A stretch of DNA of 64,000 nucleotides from Palsa-892 sp035295845 (GCA_035295845.1 DATGIF010000028.1:124001-188000), one strand, 5' to 3'. Positions 1 through 7,871 are shown, counted from the stretch's first letter. Program-made: numbers and translations. Notes: a model not told the origin generated them from the sequence alone.

Positions 1-113
1 TCATCGACGTCGTGACTGCCGTTGCCGAAAGCGAGGTCGCGGTGGGCACGCTCGTGTCGGTGCGCGACAAGGTGATTTCCGCCTACGAAGAAATCATGCG
101 GATGCCCATCTGA
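1..113 (+). CDS. fliE: FliE, flagellar hook-basal body protein (3' end only)
   Basis: The last 36 codons of a gene that begins before the window. The residues before the stop read VRDKVISAYEEIMRMPI, which matches the conserved C-terminus of FliE, the small adaptor joining the MS ring to the proximal rod. It lies 39 bases before fliQ in the same direction, in the usual alphaproteobacterial order fliE-fliQ-fliR-flhB. The call rests on this C-terminal motif plus gene order; the rest of the protein cannot be seen. Confidence 0.85.
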   Translation, partial: IDVVTAVAESEVAVGTLVSVRDKVISAYEEIMRMPI

Positions 114-152
114 GGAATTCCTCTCCGCGAGGGGAGGGAGTGAGATGCAATC

Positions 153-419
153 ATGACCGGTACCGATGTACTCGACGTTGCCCGCGACGGAATCCTCACG
201 CTTCTGATCGTCGCGGCGCCGATGATGCTGGTGGCGCTCGTCGTGGGCGTCGCGGTCTCGCTGTTGCAGGCGGTCACGCAGATTCAGGAAATGACGCTTG
301 TTTTCATTCCGAAAATTCTCGCGATCTTCCTCGCGCTCCTGATCGCGCTTCCCTTCATGGGGGACGCGCTGCAGGGCTACATGACGCGGATTGCCGAACG
401 CATCATCTCGCCCGGTTAA
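153..419 (+). CDS. fliQ: FliQ, flagellar export apparatus membrane protein
   Basis: An 88-residue inner-membrane protein of the flagellar type III export gate, which forms the FliP-FliQ-FliR pore complex. Two hydrophobic segments (about residues 15-40 and 50-72) flank the family motif QAVTQIQEMTLVFIPK. Length matches the family (about 88-90). A purine-rich stretch (GGGGAGGGAGTGAG) precedes the ATG. It sits between fliE and fliR with short gaps, so it is probably co-transcribed with them. Confidence 0.95.
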   Translation: MTGTDVLDVARDGILTLLIVAAPMMLVALVVGVAVSLLQAVTQIQEMTLVFIPKILAIFLALLIALPFMGDALQGYMTRIAERIISPG

Positions 420-432
420 ACCGGGAGCCGGA

Positions 433-1203
433 ATGACCATCAATCTCAATTTTCTTCCGTCGCTCGCGGCGGTTTTTCTTTTGATGTTCGCCCGCCTCGG
501 CACCATGGTGATGCTGATGCCGGGACTCGGCGAGCAAGGCATTCCAACGCGGGTGCGGCTCGTCACGGCGCTTTTGCTGACGCTCGTGATGCTGCCGCTG
601 CATCAGGCCGCCTATTCGGTCGACATCACCAAGACCTTCGCGCCGCTTGTCGGCCTCTTTATCCAGGAAATGATGGTGGGTGTTGTGCTCGGCCTCACCG
701 CGCGAGTGGCGCTTTCGGCGCTGCAGATCGCGGGCGCCACGATCGCGCAGCAATTGGGGCTTGGCTTCGTGACAAGCTTCGATCCGACGCAAGGTCAACA
801 GGGGGTCCTGGTCGGCAACTTCCTCGCCATGCTCGGGGTTACGCTGATCTTCGCGACCGATATGCATCATATTGTGATCGCGGCGCTCGACGACAGCTAC
901 CGGCTATTCCAGCCGGGCGCGAGCCTGCCCTCCGGCGATGTCGCCGAACTCATGCTCACGACGGTGGGCGGAGCCTTCCGGGTGGGCGTGCAGATCGCCG
1001 CCCCCTTTCTCGTCTTCGGCCTCCTGTTCAACGTGGGGCTCGGGATACTCGCGCGCTTGATGCCGCAATTGCAGGTCTTCTTTCTCGGCCTTCCCGTCTC
1101 GATCATGATCGGCTTCGCGCTGCTGACCATTCTTTCCGGCGCGCTGATGACGACCTTTCTCGGTTATATCGGCGCCGTCCTCGGCGACCTCGTCCCGCGC
1201 TGA
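433..1203 (+). CDS. fliR: FliR, flagellar export apparatus membrane protein
   Basis: A 256-residue polytopic protein of the flagellar export gate. It starts MTINLNFLPSL, carries FARLGTMVMLMPG near the N-terminus and GATIAQQLGLGF in the middle, and has about six hydrophobic segments, as expected of FliR/SpaR proteins. I chose the ATG at 433 because GGGAG lies just upstream and the start then follows the fliQ stop by 13 bases; a longer in-frame start at 391 would overlap fliQ. It is followed 12 bases later by flhB. Confidence 0.94.
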   Translation: MTINLNFLPSLAAVFLLMFARLGTMVMLMPGLGEQGIPTRVRLVTALLLTLVMLPLHQAAYSVDITKTFAPLVGLFIQEMMVGVVLGLTARVALSALQIAGATIAQQLGLGFVTSFDPTQGQQGVLVGNFLAMLGVTLIFATDMHHIVIAALDDSYRLFQPGASLPSGDVAELMLTTVGGAFRVGVQIAAPFLVFGLLFNVGLGILARLMPQLQVFFLGLPVSIMIGFALLTILSGALMTTFLGYIGAVLGDLVPR

Positions 1204-1215
1204 CGGAGCATTGCC

Positions 1216-2286
1216 GTGGCCGAGTTCGAACAGGACACCGAACGCACAGAAGACCCGACTTCGAAACGGCTCGAGGAAGCGATCGAGCGCGGCGACGTCG
1301 CCAAAAGCAGTGAAGTCAACACGCTCTTCATGCTGATGGGTTCGACGCTCGCGATCTTCGCCTTTGGCGGCGCGTCGGCGATGGAGCTTGCGCGCGCGCT
1401 CAGCGGCTTGCTCGCGGGGGCCTCGCCGGTCAGCGAGCAGGGTTTTTCCTATTTGAAGCTCAGCGAAACGGTTCTCATCAAGATTCTGATCGCAACCGCG
1501 CCGGCGCTCGCGGTGCTGATCACGGCGGCGCTCGCCGGCAATTTCATCCAGCACCGTTTGCTGTGGACGCTACAGCCGCTGATCCCGCGACTCTCGCGCA
1601 TCTCGCCGCTTGCGGGCGCGAAGCGCCTGTTCTCGAAGCAGGCGGCGGTCGGGCTCGCCAAGGGCTTGGCCAAGCTCGCGGTCGTCGGCGCGGTGATGTT
1701 TTTGGTCGCCGTCCCCGAGCTTGATCGCGTCATGCTGCTCGCGGGCGGAGATGTGTTGCTGGCGATGCCCGCGGCGATGACGCTCGTGCTCCGCCTGCTG
1801 GTCGGCGTGTGCTCGGTGATGGCGCTGATCGCGGCCCTCGACTGGCTGTGGACGCACCGCACCTGGTACGAGCGTCACCGCATGTCGGTGCGGGAAATCC
1901 GCGAGGAGCACAAGCAGTCCGAAGGCGATCCGACCGTCAAGGCGAAGCTCCGGCAAATCCGGGTCGCGCGCATGCGCAAGCGCATGATGACGGAGGTGCC
2001 GAAGGCGACCGTGGTTATCGCCAACCCGACCCACTTCGCGGTGGCGCTGAAATACGAACACGGCATGAACGCGCCGATCTGCGTCGCCAAGGGCATGGAT
2101 CTGATCGCCCAGCGCATCCGGGAACTGGCGCGGGAACACCGCGTGCCGGTGGTGGAAAACCCGCCGCTCGCCCGCGCGCTCCACAACAGCGTCGAGGTCG
2201 ACGAGGAAATCCCGGCGGAGCATTATAAGGCGGTGGCCGAAGTGATCGGCTACGTACTCCGCCTGCGGCGCTCGTTCCGGCGTTAA
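1216..2286 (+). CDS. flhB: FlhB, flagellar export switch protein
   Basis: A 356-residue membrane protein that controls the rod/hook-to-filament switch in substrate specificity. After an acidic and basic N-terminus (DTERTEDPTSKRLEEA, typical of FlhB) come four hydrophobic segments and a cytoplasmic domain. The self-cleavage motif NPTH is at residues 270-273, between the conserved KATVVIA and FAVALKY. The start is GTG with CGGAG upstream; no nearby ATG fits. It closes the visible flagellar run, and cckA follows in the same direction about 100 bases later. Confidence 0.96.
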   Translation: MAEFEQDTERTEDPTSKRLEEAIERGDVAKSSEVNTLFMLMGSTLAIFAFGGASAMELARALSGLLAGASPVSEQGFSYLKLSETVLIKILIATAPALAVLITAALAGNFIQHRLLWTLQPLIPRLSRISPLAGAKRLFSKQAAVGLAKGLAKLAVVGAVMFLVAVPELDRVMLLAGGDVLLAMPAAMTLVLRLLVGVCSVMALIAALDWLWTHRTWYERHRMSVREIREEHKQSEGDPTVKAKLRQIRVARMRKRMMTEVPKATVVIANPTHFAVALKYEHGMNAPICVAKGMDLIAQRIRELAREHRVPVVENPPLARALHNSVEVDEEIPAEHYKAVAEVIGYVLRLRRSFRR

Positions 2287-2389
2287 TCGGTCATTGGCGG
2301 GGGTGCGCTTGCGGAACGCGGGTATTATCGGGCAAATCGGAGCGGCGGATGCCGCCCAGAAGGGCGGTCTCGCCGAGGAGGTGCTCGCG

Positions 2390-4888
2390 ATGGCCGCCGA
2401 TGATGCGCCCAACGCCCCAATCGACCGCGGGCATTCGTCCGGCAGCATCGGCATGGTGCTTCTCGTCGCGCTCGTCCTGATGGGGGCGGCGATTTTCCTC
2501 CTCATCATCGGGCGCGAACGGTCGGAGCCTTACATCATCGCGGTGCTCGCCACCCTGGCCGTGATCGGCGTCTTCGCGCTGTTCGCGGGCGCGGCCGGGA
2601 TATTGGAACTCGCCGGGCGTGGCGGCCGCAACGACCTCACCAAAGCGGTGATCGATTCCTCGGGCGAAGGAATCTCGATCGTCGATGGCGCCGGCCGCGT
2701 GCTCTACGCCAACCGCTCCTATCTTGATCTGACCGGTGCCGACGGCCCCGACGACGTGCGGCCGGTGGAGCGGCTCTTCACCAGCGATCCTGAGGTCTCC
2801 GAGGCGATCTATCGGCTGGCGCAGGCGGCGCGTGAGGGCAATAACCACAGCGAGGAAATCCGCATCGCCAGCGCGCAGGGCGATCCCGGCCGCTGGGTTC
2901 GCCTGCGCGTGCGGCCGCTCGCCAAGGGCGGAAAGCTTTCCAAATTCGCGATGTGGGGGATTGCGGAAATTACCCGCGAGCGCGAGCGGCAGGAAAACAC
3001 CTTCCTCGAATTGCAGCACGCGATCGACTTTCTCGACCACGCGCCGGCGGGGTTTTTCTCGGTCGATCCTGCGGGCGGCATCATTTATCTGAACGCGACG
3101 CTCGCGGGCTGGCTCGGCTATGACCTTGCCGAAGTCTCGCCGAGCGGGTTGAAGCTTTCCGATCTCGTGCCGGGAGCGGGTGCTGCGCTCCTTTCCAACC
3201 TTTCGCCGGTGCCGGGCGAGGTGAAGACCGAGATCCTCGACCTTGATCTCAAGCGCAAGAACGGCGAGCTCTTGCCGGTGCGGCTCCATCACAAGGTCGC
3301 CTTCGCCGGCGACGGAACGCCCGGCGCTTCGCGCACCCTCGTCCTGAATCGGACGCGCGAGGCGGCAAGCGACCTGTTGCGCGATGCCGAGGTGCGTTTC
3401 GCGCGCTTCTTCAACAACGCGCCGGTGGCGATCGCCACGATCGACGGCGCCGGCATCATCGGCAACAGCAATGCGAGCTTCAAGCGCCTGTTCGGCGCCA
3501 TCGAAAAGAGCCCAATCTTCGCCGTGGTGGCGGAAAGCGAACGCGGCCATTTCGAGGCGGAGGTGCGCGCCGCCCTCGACGGCCGGCAGCAGACGCGCGA
3601 GATCGAGATGCCGCTCGTGGGCGAGGAGACGCGCTCCGCGCGCTTTTACATTACGCCGGTCGAGGGCGCGGGCGAGGGCGAAACCGCGATCGTGCACGCG
3701 ATCGACACCACCGAGCAACGTGCGCTCGAAGTGCAGTTCACGCAATCGCAGAAGATGCAGGCGGTGGGCCAGCTCGCCGGCGGCGTCGCGCATGACTTCA
3801 ACAACGTGTTGACTGCGATCATCGGTTATTCGGATCTGTTGCTCGCGAACCACCGGCCGACCGATCCGTCGTTCCAGGACCTGATGCAGATCAGGCAGAA
3901 CGCCAACCGTGCCGCCGGGCTCGTGCGGCAACTCTTGGCCTTCTCGCGCCGCCAGACCATGCGGCCGCAGGTGCTGCAACTCGGCGAAGTGCTTTCGGAT
4001 CTTTCGATCGGCATGTTGAAGCGCATCATCGGCGAGATGGTGACGCTCGACCTCAAGCTCGGGCGCGATCTGTGGCCGGTGAAGGCTGACCTCAATCATT
4101 TCGAGACGGCGATCGTGAATCTCGCAGTCAATGCCCGCGACGCGATGCCGAAGGGCGGGCAACTCACCATCCGCACGCGGAACGTTCCGCGCGAGGAATG
4201 CGCCTCTTTCGGCGAGAAGCTCCTGACCCCCGCCGACTATGTGCTCGTCGAGGTCGTCGACAATGGCGAAGGCATTCCGCCCGCCATCATCAACAAGATT
4301 TTCGAGCCGTTCTTCTCCACGAAAGAAGTCGGCAAGGGCACGGGCCTCGGGCTTTCCACCGTTTACGGCATCGTCAAGCAGATGGGGGGGTTCATCTTCG
4401 CCGATTCCAGGATCGGCGAGGGCGCGACGTTCCGCATCTTCCTGCCGCGCCACATTCCTTCGCCCGCGAGCGAAGCGGTCAAGGCGCCGGAAACGGAGCC
4501 GCGCGGCGCCGATCTCACCGGCCGCGGCACGGTGTTGCTGGTCGAGGACGAGGAGGCGGTTCGCGCATTCGCCTCGCGCGCGCTCGCTTCGCGCGGCTAT
4601 CACGTGGTGGAAGCGGCGACCGGCGTCGAGGCGCTCTCGGCGATCGAGCAGAACGGCAGCGAACTTGATCTCGTCGTCTCCGACGTCGTGATGCCGGAAA
4701 TGGACGGGCCGACGCTCTTGCGCGAGCTTCGGCGGCGGCGGCCGGAACTGAAAGTAATCTTCATTTCCGGCTACGCCGAAGAGGCGTTCAAGAAAAATCT
4801 GCCGGAGGGCGAGCGCTTCACCTTCCTGCCTAAGCCCTTCTCGCTCAAGGAACTGGTCGCTGCCGTGAAGGAGACGATGGCGTCGTAA
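2390..4888 (+). CDS. cckA: CckA, hybrid sensor histidine kinase
   Basis: An 832-residue hybrid kinase. Two transmembrane helices (about residues 20-39 and 46-65) precede three PAS-like regions (about 77-190, 205-320, 333-440), a HisKA domain with phospho-acceptor H468 in GGVAHDFNNVLTAI, an HATPase domain (NLAVNARDAM, DNGEGIP, GKGTGLGLS) and a receiver with phospho-acceptor D765 in VVSDVVMPEMDG. This is the layout of CckA, which feeds phosphate through ChpT to CtrA in alphaproteobacterial cell-cycle and motility control. The ATG at 2390 has GAGGAGG just upstream; an in-frame TTG at 2294 has no such site. Its position right after flhB fits the link between CtrA and flagellar genes. Confidence 0.93.
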   Translation: MAADDAPNAPIDRGHSSGSIGMVLLVALVLMGAAIFLLIIGRERSEPYIIAVLATLAVIGVFALFAGAAGILELAGRGGRNDLTKAVIDSSGEGISIVDGAGRVLYANRSYLDLTGADGPDDVRPVERLFTSDPEVSEAIYRLAQAAREGNNHSEEIRIASAQGDPGRWVRLRVRPLAKGGKLSKFAMWGIAEITRERERQENTFLELQHAIDFLDHAPAGFFSVDPAGGIIYLNATLAGWLGYDLAEVSPSGLKLSDLVPGAGAALLSNLSPVPGEVKTEILDLDLKRKNGELLPVRLHHKVAFAGDGTPGASRTLVLNRTREAASDLLRDAEVRFARFFNNAPVAIATIDGAGIIGNSNASFKRLFGAIEKSPIFAVVAESERGHFEAEVRAALDGRQQTREIEMPLVGEETRSARFYITPVEGAGEGETAIVHAIDTTEQRALEVQFTQSQKMQAVGQLAGGVAHDFNNVLTAIIGYSDLLLANHRPTDPSFQDLMQIRQNANRAAGLVRQLLAFSRRQTMRPQVLQLGEVLSDLSIGMLKRIIGEMVTLDLKLGRDLWPVKADLNHFETAIVNLAVNARDAMPKGGQLTIRTRNVPREECASFGEKLLTPADYVLVEVVDNGEGIPPAIINKIFEPFFSTKEVGKGTGLGLSTVYGIVKQMGGFIFADSRIGEGATFRIFLPRHIPSPASEAVKAPETEPRGADLTGRGTVLLVEDEEAVRAFASRALASRGYHVVEAATGVEALSAIEQNGSELDLVVSDVVMPEMDGPTLLRELRRRRPELKVIFISGYAEEAFKKNLPEGERFTFLPKPFSLKELVAAVKETMAS

Positions 4889-5178
4889 CTTTTTGGCGGC
4901 TTTATTCCGCGCCGCACGCCGTCATGACAATGCAATGACGCCCGCGGTGCGGGTCCTTGCAGGTTGTCAAGCCTAAGTCCTGCGCGCACCTTTTCGCGTC
5001 TTGACCACGCCGCTCGATTCGGGCCTATTCCGTGGCGCGAGGATCTGGTTTTCGGCTGGCTTGACTTCCCGCTTCCCGAATTTGGGCTGCGCTATCAAGA
5101 ACCCCCAAAACTCGGATTACTGCCCGGATGCACGATGACCGCGCAGCCGGTTGAAGCGACTAGAAGCGAGGATGCGAG
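4889..5178. other. Intergenic region before the cold-shock gene
   Basis: 290 bases with no convincing gene. No clear terminator for cckA is visible. The part nearest the cold-shock gene probably includes a long 5' untranslated leader, as is common for csp genes, but I cannot identify the promoter. GCGAGGA just before the ATG at 5179 is a usable ribosome binding site. Confidence 0.5.
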
Positions 5179-5382
5179 ATGGCGACTGGGACTGTGAAGT
5201 TCTTCAATACGCAAAAAGGCTTTGGCTTCATTCAGCCGAGCGACGGCGGCAAGGACGTGTTCGTCCATATTTCCGCCGTGCAACGTGCCGGCATGCAGAC
5301 ATTGGTGGAAGGCCAGAAGGTCACCTACGACCTGGTCACCGAGCGCGGCAAGACTGCGGCTGGGAACCTGAAGTCGGCCTGA
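5179..5382 (+). CDS. Cold-shock domain protein (CspA family)
   Basis: A 67-residue single-domain nucleic-acid-binding protein. It starts MATGTVKFFNTQKGFGFI and has both RNA-binding motifs, KGFGFI (RNP1-type) and VFVHIS (RNP2-type), in an OB-fold of standard length. Family members act as RNA chaperones, not all of them cold-induced. The gene stands alone, with a strong terminator 42 bases downstream. The exact paralogue cannot be assigned. Confidence 0.95.
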   Translation: MATGTVKFFNTQKGFGFIQPSDGGKDVFVHISAVQRAGMQTLVEGQKVTYDLVTERGKTAAGNLKSA

Positions 5383-5423
5383 GGAACTTCAAATTCGGCC
5401 GGGCTAAATCCCGGTGGAATCTG

Positions 5424-5453
5424 AGCCCTGGCGGGCCTCCGCCGGGGCTTTTG
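5424..5453 (+). terminator. Rho-independent terminator of the cold-shock gene
   Basis: An 11-bp stem (AGCCCTGGCGG with CCGCCGGGGCT, one G-T pair) around the loop GCCT, followed by TTTT. It ends the csp transcript just before the LysR gene. Confidence 0.85.
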
Positions 5454-5499
5454 CATTGCGGCATAACCGTCCCTATATCCGGTGAATCGGGCAGGTATC

Positions 5500-6468
5500 A
5501 TGCGCGGCACGCAGTTTGCTGAACTCAATGCGTTTGTGGCGGTGGCGGAACGCGGCAATTTCACCAAGGCCGCAACGCATCTTCGCATTTCGCCCGCAAC
5601 GCTCTCGCAGACCATTCGCGAACTCGAAGAACGGCTCGGCGTGCGCTTGCTCAATCGCACCACGCGCTCGGTGGCGCTGACGGAAGCGGGGGAGCGCCTG
5701 CTCATGCGGCTTCGTCCCGTGCTAGACGATTACGAGGCGGCGATCGATTCCGTGAACACCTTCCGCGACAAGCCCGCGGGCCTCATCCGCATCACCATGC
5801 CGCCAGTGCCGGCGACCTGGCTCGTGGGGCCGTCGCTTCCCGGCTTTCTCGCGCAATACCCCGACATACGCGTCGAGATTTCGGTCACCACGGAGCTCGT
5901 CGACATCGTGGCGAACCATTTCGACGCCGGCATCCGGCTTGGCCGGCGGCTCGAGCGCGACATGATCGCAATCAAGCTTGGCGAACTGCGCTTCGCGGTG
6001 GTGGCCGCACCCGATTATCTCGCGCACCACGCGAGGCCGATGACACCGCAGGATTTGCAACAGCACAATTGCATCCGCTTCCGGCTCGCAAGCGGCGCCT
6101 TCCTGCCGTGGCGCTTCAACATCGAGGGCAACGACACCGAGGTCGAGGTCGAGGGCTCGTTGATTATCAATTCCGTCGATTTCGCAAGCCGCGCGGTGCA
6201 GGACGGCGTCGGCCTGATGTACGCGCCGGTCGAGTATGTGATGAAGGACATCGCCGAGGGGCGCCTCGTCGAAGTGCTCAAGGATTGGATGCCCGCCGTT
6301 CCCGACAACTATTTTCTCTACTATCCGAGCCGCCGCCAGCAGCCCGTCGCGCTCAAGGCGCTGATCGACTTCCTGCGCGCGACAATCAAGAACGGAAACG
6401 GCGAAGGCTTGCCCTCCGCGCCTGCCGTGCAGGCTGGAAACGGCCGCCTGTTGCGCAAGCGCGCTTGA
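5500..6468 (+). CDS. LysR-family transcriptional regulator
   Basis: A 322-residue regulator with an N-terminal winged helix-turn-helix (about residues 1-60; ERGNFTKAATHLRISPATLS, then LEERLGVRLLNRTTRS) and a periplasmic-binding-protein-like effector domain (about 90-300). I chose the ATG at 5500; an in-frame GTG at 5482 would add six residues and neither has a strong ribosome site. It is closest to the CrgA/DmlR-like group of LysR proteins. No divergently transcribed target lies next to it: upstream is the csp terminator, and downstream is a converging small gene. Its regulon cannot be inferred. Confidence 0.88.
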   Translation: MRGTQFAELNAFVAVAERGNFTKAATHLRISPATLSQTIRELEERLGVRLLNRTTRSVALTEAGERLLMRLRPVLDDYEAAIDSVNTFRDKPAGLIRITMPPVPATWLVGPSLPGFLAQYPDIRVEISVTTELVDIVANHFDAGIRLGRRLERDMIAIKLGELRFAVVAAPDYLAHHARPMTPQDLQQHNCIRFRLASGAFLPWRFNIEGNDTEVEVEGSLIINSVDFASRAVQDGVGLMYAPVEYVMKDIAEGRLVEVLKDWMPAVPDNYFLYYPSRRQQPVALKALIDFLRATIKNGNGEGLPSAPAVQAGNGRLLRKRA

Positions 6469-6487
6469 AACTCACCTCAAGCTCACC

Positions 6488-6730
6488 TCAGTCGGTGTGA
6501 TCCTCTTCCTGCGGCAGCACACCGTTCTCGAACACGTGGCTCCAGGGCGCGTCGAGATGCAGCTGCTCGCGGAGTCCGTATTCGGGCCGGAAAATCCTTA
6601 GCGACTGCACGTCATCGTAGGAGGGGAAGGGCACGTTCGGATTGTAAATGGTGTCGGGCACCGCGTCGGCCGCGACGGCGGCGGAAGCGGCGAGTGCGAA
6701 TGCGATCGCCAGCAGGAATTTGCGGGTCAT
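6488..6730 (-). CDS. Small predicted secreted protein, unknown function
   Basis: An 80-residue protein with a clear signal peptide: MTRKFLLAIAFALAASAAVA then ADAV, so cleavage is likely after about residue 20. The mature part, about 60 residues, is rich in aromatic and acidic residues (FPSYDDVQSLRIF, PEYGLREQL) with no cysteine. I recognise no family. It is the last of three consecutive minus-strand genes for tiny exported proteins. Its leader contains a strong hairpin followed by T residues at 6796-6829 and a TCGAAT/ATTCGA inverted repeat further up. The coding call rests on the signal peptide and organised flanks. Confidence 0.7.
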   Translation of the reverse strand: MTRKFLLAIAFALAASAAVAADAVPDTIYNPNVPFPSYDDVQSLRIFRPEYGLREQLHLDAPWSHVFENGVLPQEEDHTD

Positions 6731-6795
6731 GACAGAACTCTTTTCTTGGCGTTCATTGATCTGTCGTTTCCTCGAGGCATTTTTCTCGGCATTTT

Positions 6796-6829
6796 TAAAA
6801 AGATAATCCGGCGCGGCCGCCGGATTATC
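6796..6829 (-). terminator. Minus-strand terminator or attenuator ahead of the small secreted gene
   Basis: A perfect 12-bp stem (GATAATCCGGCG with CGCCGGATTATC) and a 4-base loop, followed on the minus strand by TTTTT. It lies 66 bases upstream of the start at 6730 and well below the terminator of the preceding gene, so it either attenuates that gene or ends a short RNA made from about 6830-6940. Confidence 0.7.
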
Positions 6830-6860
6830 GGTCTTCTCCCGAAGAGTGTTTTAGGCCCCG

Positions 6861-6877
6861 TCGAATAGTCGATTCGA
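6861..6877. promoter_or_regulatory. Inverted repeat TCGAAT-5-ATTCGA
   Basis: A 6-bp perfect inverted repeat with a 5-base spacer, 131 bases upstream of the small secreted gene that starts at 6730. It uses the same ATTCG/CGAAT half-site letters as the pair of motifs at 7331 and 7853, but in the opposite arrangement. A possible operator; no protein is known to bind it. Confidence 0.35.
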
Positions 6878-6942
6878 GCGCGAAAAATATGGCCGCAGCC
6901 CGTGCGCGAGAGCGCGCTCACTTGATCGTGAAGGGAGCGCCC

Positions 6943-6977
6943 AAAAAGAAAGCAGCCGGCCCTTTGAGGCCGGCTGC
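6943..6977 (-). terminator. Rho-independent terminator of the second small secreted gene
   Basis: A 10-bp perfect stem (GCAGCCGGCC with GGCCGGCTGC) with a 6-base loop, followed on the minus strand by TTTCTTTTT. It lies 20 bases past the stop of the gene at 6998-7228. Confidence 0.85.
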
Positions 6978-6997
6978 GTTCGCAACACGCACGTCCA

Positions 6998-7228
6998 TTA
7001 CTTGTTGGTGATCTTGCCGGAATATTCGGAACGGCTGAATTCGCGCGCCTCATCCGAATTTTTCCAGTCCTTGTAGTTCAGCTCGCGCGGGTGCTGATTC
7101 TGCGGCTCTGCCTGGAAGAAGCCGAGCGGCTGCCACTGCTGCTGGCCACGGGCGAACGATTCCTGGGCCGAAGCTGCGGAGATTGCGCCAAGCGTCAAGG
7201 CGCCGGCGAGGAGAAGTGCAGAACGCAT
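6998..7228 (-). CDS. Small predicted secreted protein, unknown function
   Basis: A 76-residue protein with a signal peptide (MRSALLLAGALTLGAISAA then SAQ; cleavage near residue 22). The mature part is about 54 residues, polar, rich in Q, E, K and R (FARGQQQWQPL, ELNYKDWKNSDEAREF), and has no cysteine. AAGGAG lies 8 bases before the ATG. It has its own terminator and an upstream palindrome at 7331-7349, so it is a single-gene unit. No family recognised. The exported partner genes on either side suggest an envelope or periplasmic role, but this is inference. Confidence 0.75.
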   Translation of the reverse strand: MRSALLLAGALTLGAISAASAQESFARGQQQWQPLGFFQAEPQNQHPRELNYKDWKNSDEAREFSRSEYSGKITNK

Positions 7229-7330
7229 GATCGATCTCCTTCAGTTTGCGATGGAGCGGAATGCTCCATGGGTTGAAGCGAGATACGCCCGCGCGGCGCA
7301 GTAAATTACCGGGAAAATTTCGAACAGATC

Positions 7331-7349
7331 ATTCGGCGCGATCGAATAA
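7331..7349 (-). promoter_or_regulatory. Palindromic motif upstream of the second small secreted gene
   Basis: On the minus strand TTATTCGATCGCGCCGAAT: ATTCG and CGAAT half-sites separated by 7 bases. It ends 103 bases upstream of the start at 7228. The same motif, 17 of 19 bases identical, occurs 108 bases upstream of the next small secreted gene (7853-7871). A shared operator or upstream promoter element is the simplest reading. Confidence 0.5.
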
Positions 7350-7497
7350 TTTGTCACACCGCCTTCGCATCGCACGCGTGCATTTCGCTGGCGGGCGAAG
7401 ACAGAGAATAAAAATTCCTTCGTTCGCCGTCGGTTGAAAAAATATTTCGCCTGCGTGACGGCGGAAAATTCATTCACTCGATCGTGAACATGTCCGG

Positions 7498-7535
7498 TAA
7501 AAAAGAGAACGGCCGGCGCAAGGCCGGCCGTCTCT
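7498..7535 (-). terminator. Rho-independent terminator of the third small secreted gene
   Basis: On the minus strand CGGCCGGC pairs with GCCGGCCG around CTTGC, extended by AGAGA with TCTCT, followed by a run of T residues. It lies about 36 bases past the stop at 7572. Confidence 0.85.
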
Positions 7536-7571
7536 TGACGTGGTGCGGAAGAGATCCGCGCCACCGGGTCT

Positions 7572-7745
7572 TCAAGCACCGCCGTTTTCGCCGACGTCGG
7601 ACTTGTTCGGCTCGTTCTGCGGGGCATTCTGGTACTGGGTCGAATAGCCCTGGTCGTGCGCACGGTCGATGCCCTGGGCCGAAGCGGCCGTGACGGTCGC
7701 CGCGAGAAGCGCACCGATGAGCGCAAGCTTGCTGAGCTGTTTCAT
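7572..7745 (-). CDS. Very small predicted secreted protein, unknown function
   Basis: A 57-residue protein beginning MKQLSKLALIGALLAATVTA followed by ASAQ, a classic signal peptide cleaved after about residue 23. That leaves a mature peptide of about 34 residues, very hydrophilic (GIDRAHDQGYST, QNAPQNEPNKSDVGENGGA). AAGGAG lies 9 bases before the ATG, and a strong terminator follows. The upstream palindrome at 7853-7871 nearly matches the one above the neighbouring gene. No family recognised. Confidence 0.75.
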   Translation of the reverse strand: MKQLSKLALIGALLAATVTAASAQGIDRAHDQGYSTQYQNAPQNEPNKSDVGENGGA

Positions 7746-7852
7746 GATCAGTCTCCTTTTTAAAACGGCGATAAGGCAGAGTGCCCGTCACCGTTGCGTT
7801 GCATATAGATTGCGGTGCGGTGCGGGATAACCTGAAGAATTCCAAAAGGACT

Positions 7853-7871
7853 ATTCGGCTTGATCGAATAA
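7853..7871 (-). promoter_or_regulatory. Palindromic motif upstream of the third small secreted gene
   Basis: On the minus strand TTATTCGATCAAGCCGAAT, differing from the motif at 7331-7349 only in two spacer bases. It ends 108 bases upstream of the start at 7745, nearly the same distance as in the neighbouring gene. Likely binding site of a common regulator; identity unknown. Confidence 0.5.

Larger units (their letters stand above)
7229..7571. other. Intergenic region between the second and third small secreted genes
   Basis: 343 bases holding the promoter region of the gene starting at 7228, the palindrome at 7331-7349, and the terminator of the gene at 7572-7745. TGGAGC/GCTCCA near 7251-7267 forms a short hairpin in the leader. 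No further gene is seen. Confidence 0.6.

Noticed and set aside
2291..4603. Minus-strand open frame of 770 codons opposite cckA
   Set aside because: Its translation is arginine- and histidine-rich without any domain, and it mirrors the strong codon bias of a real kinase gene on the other strand.
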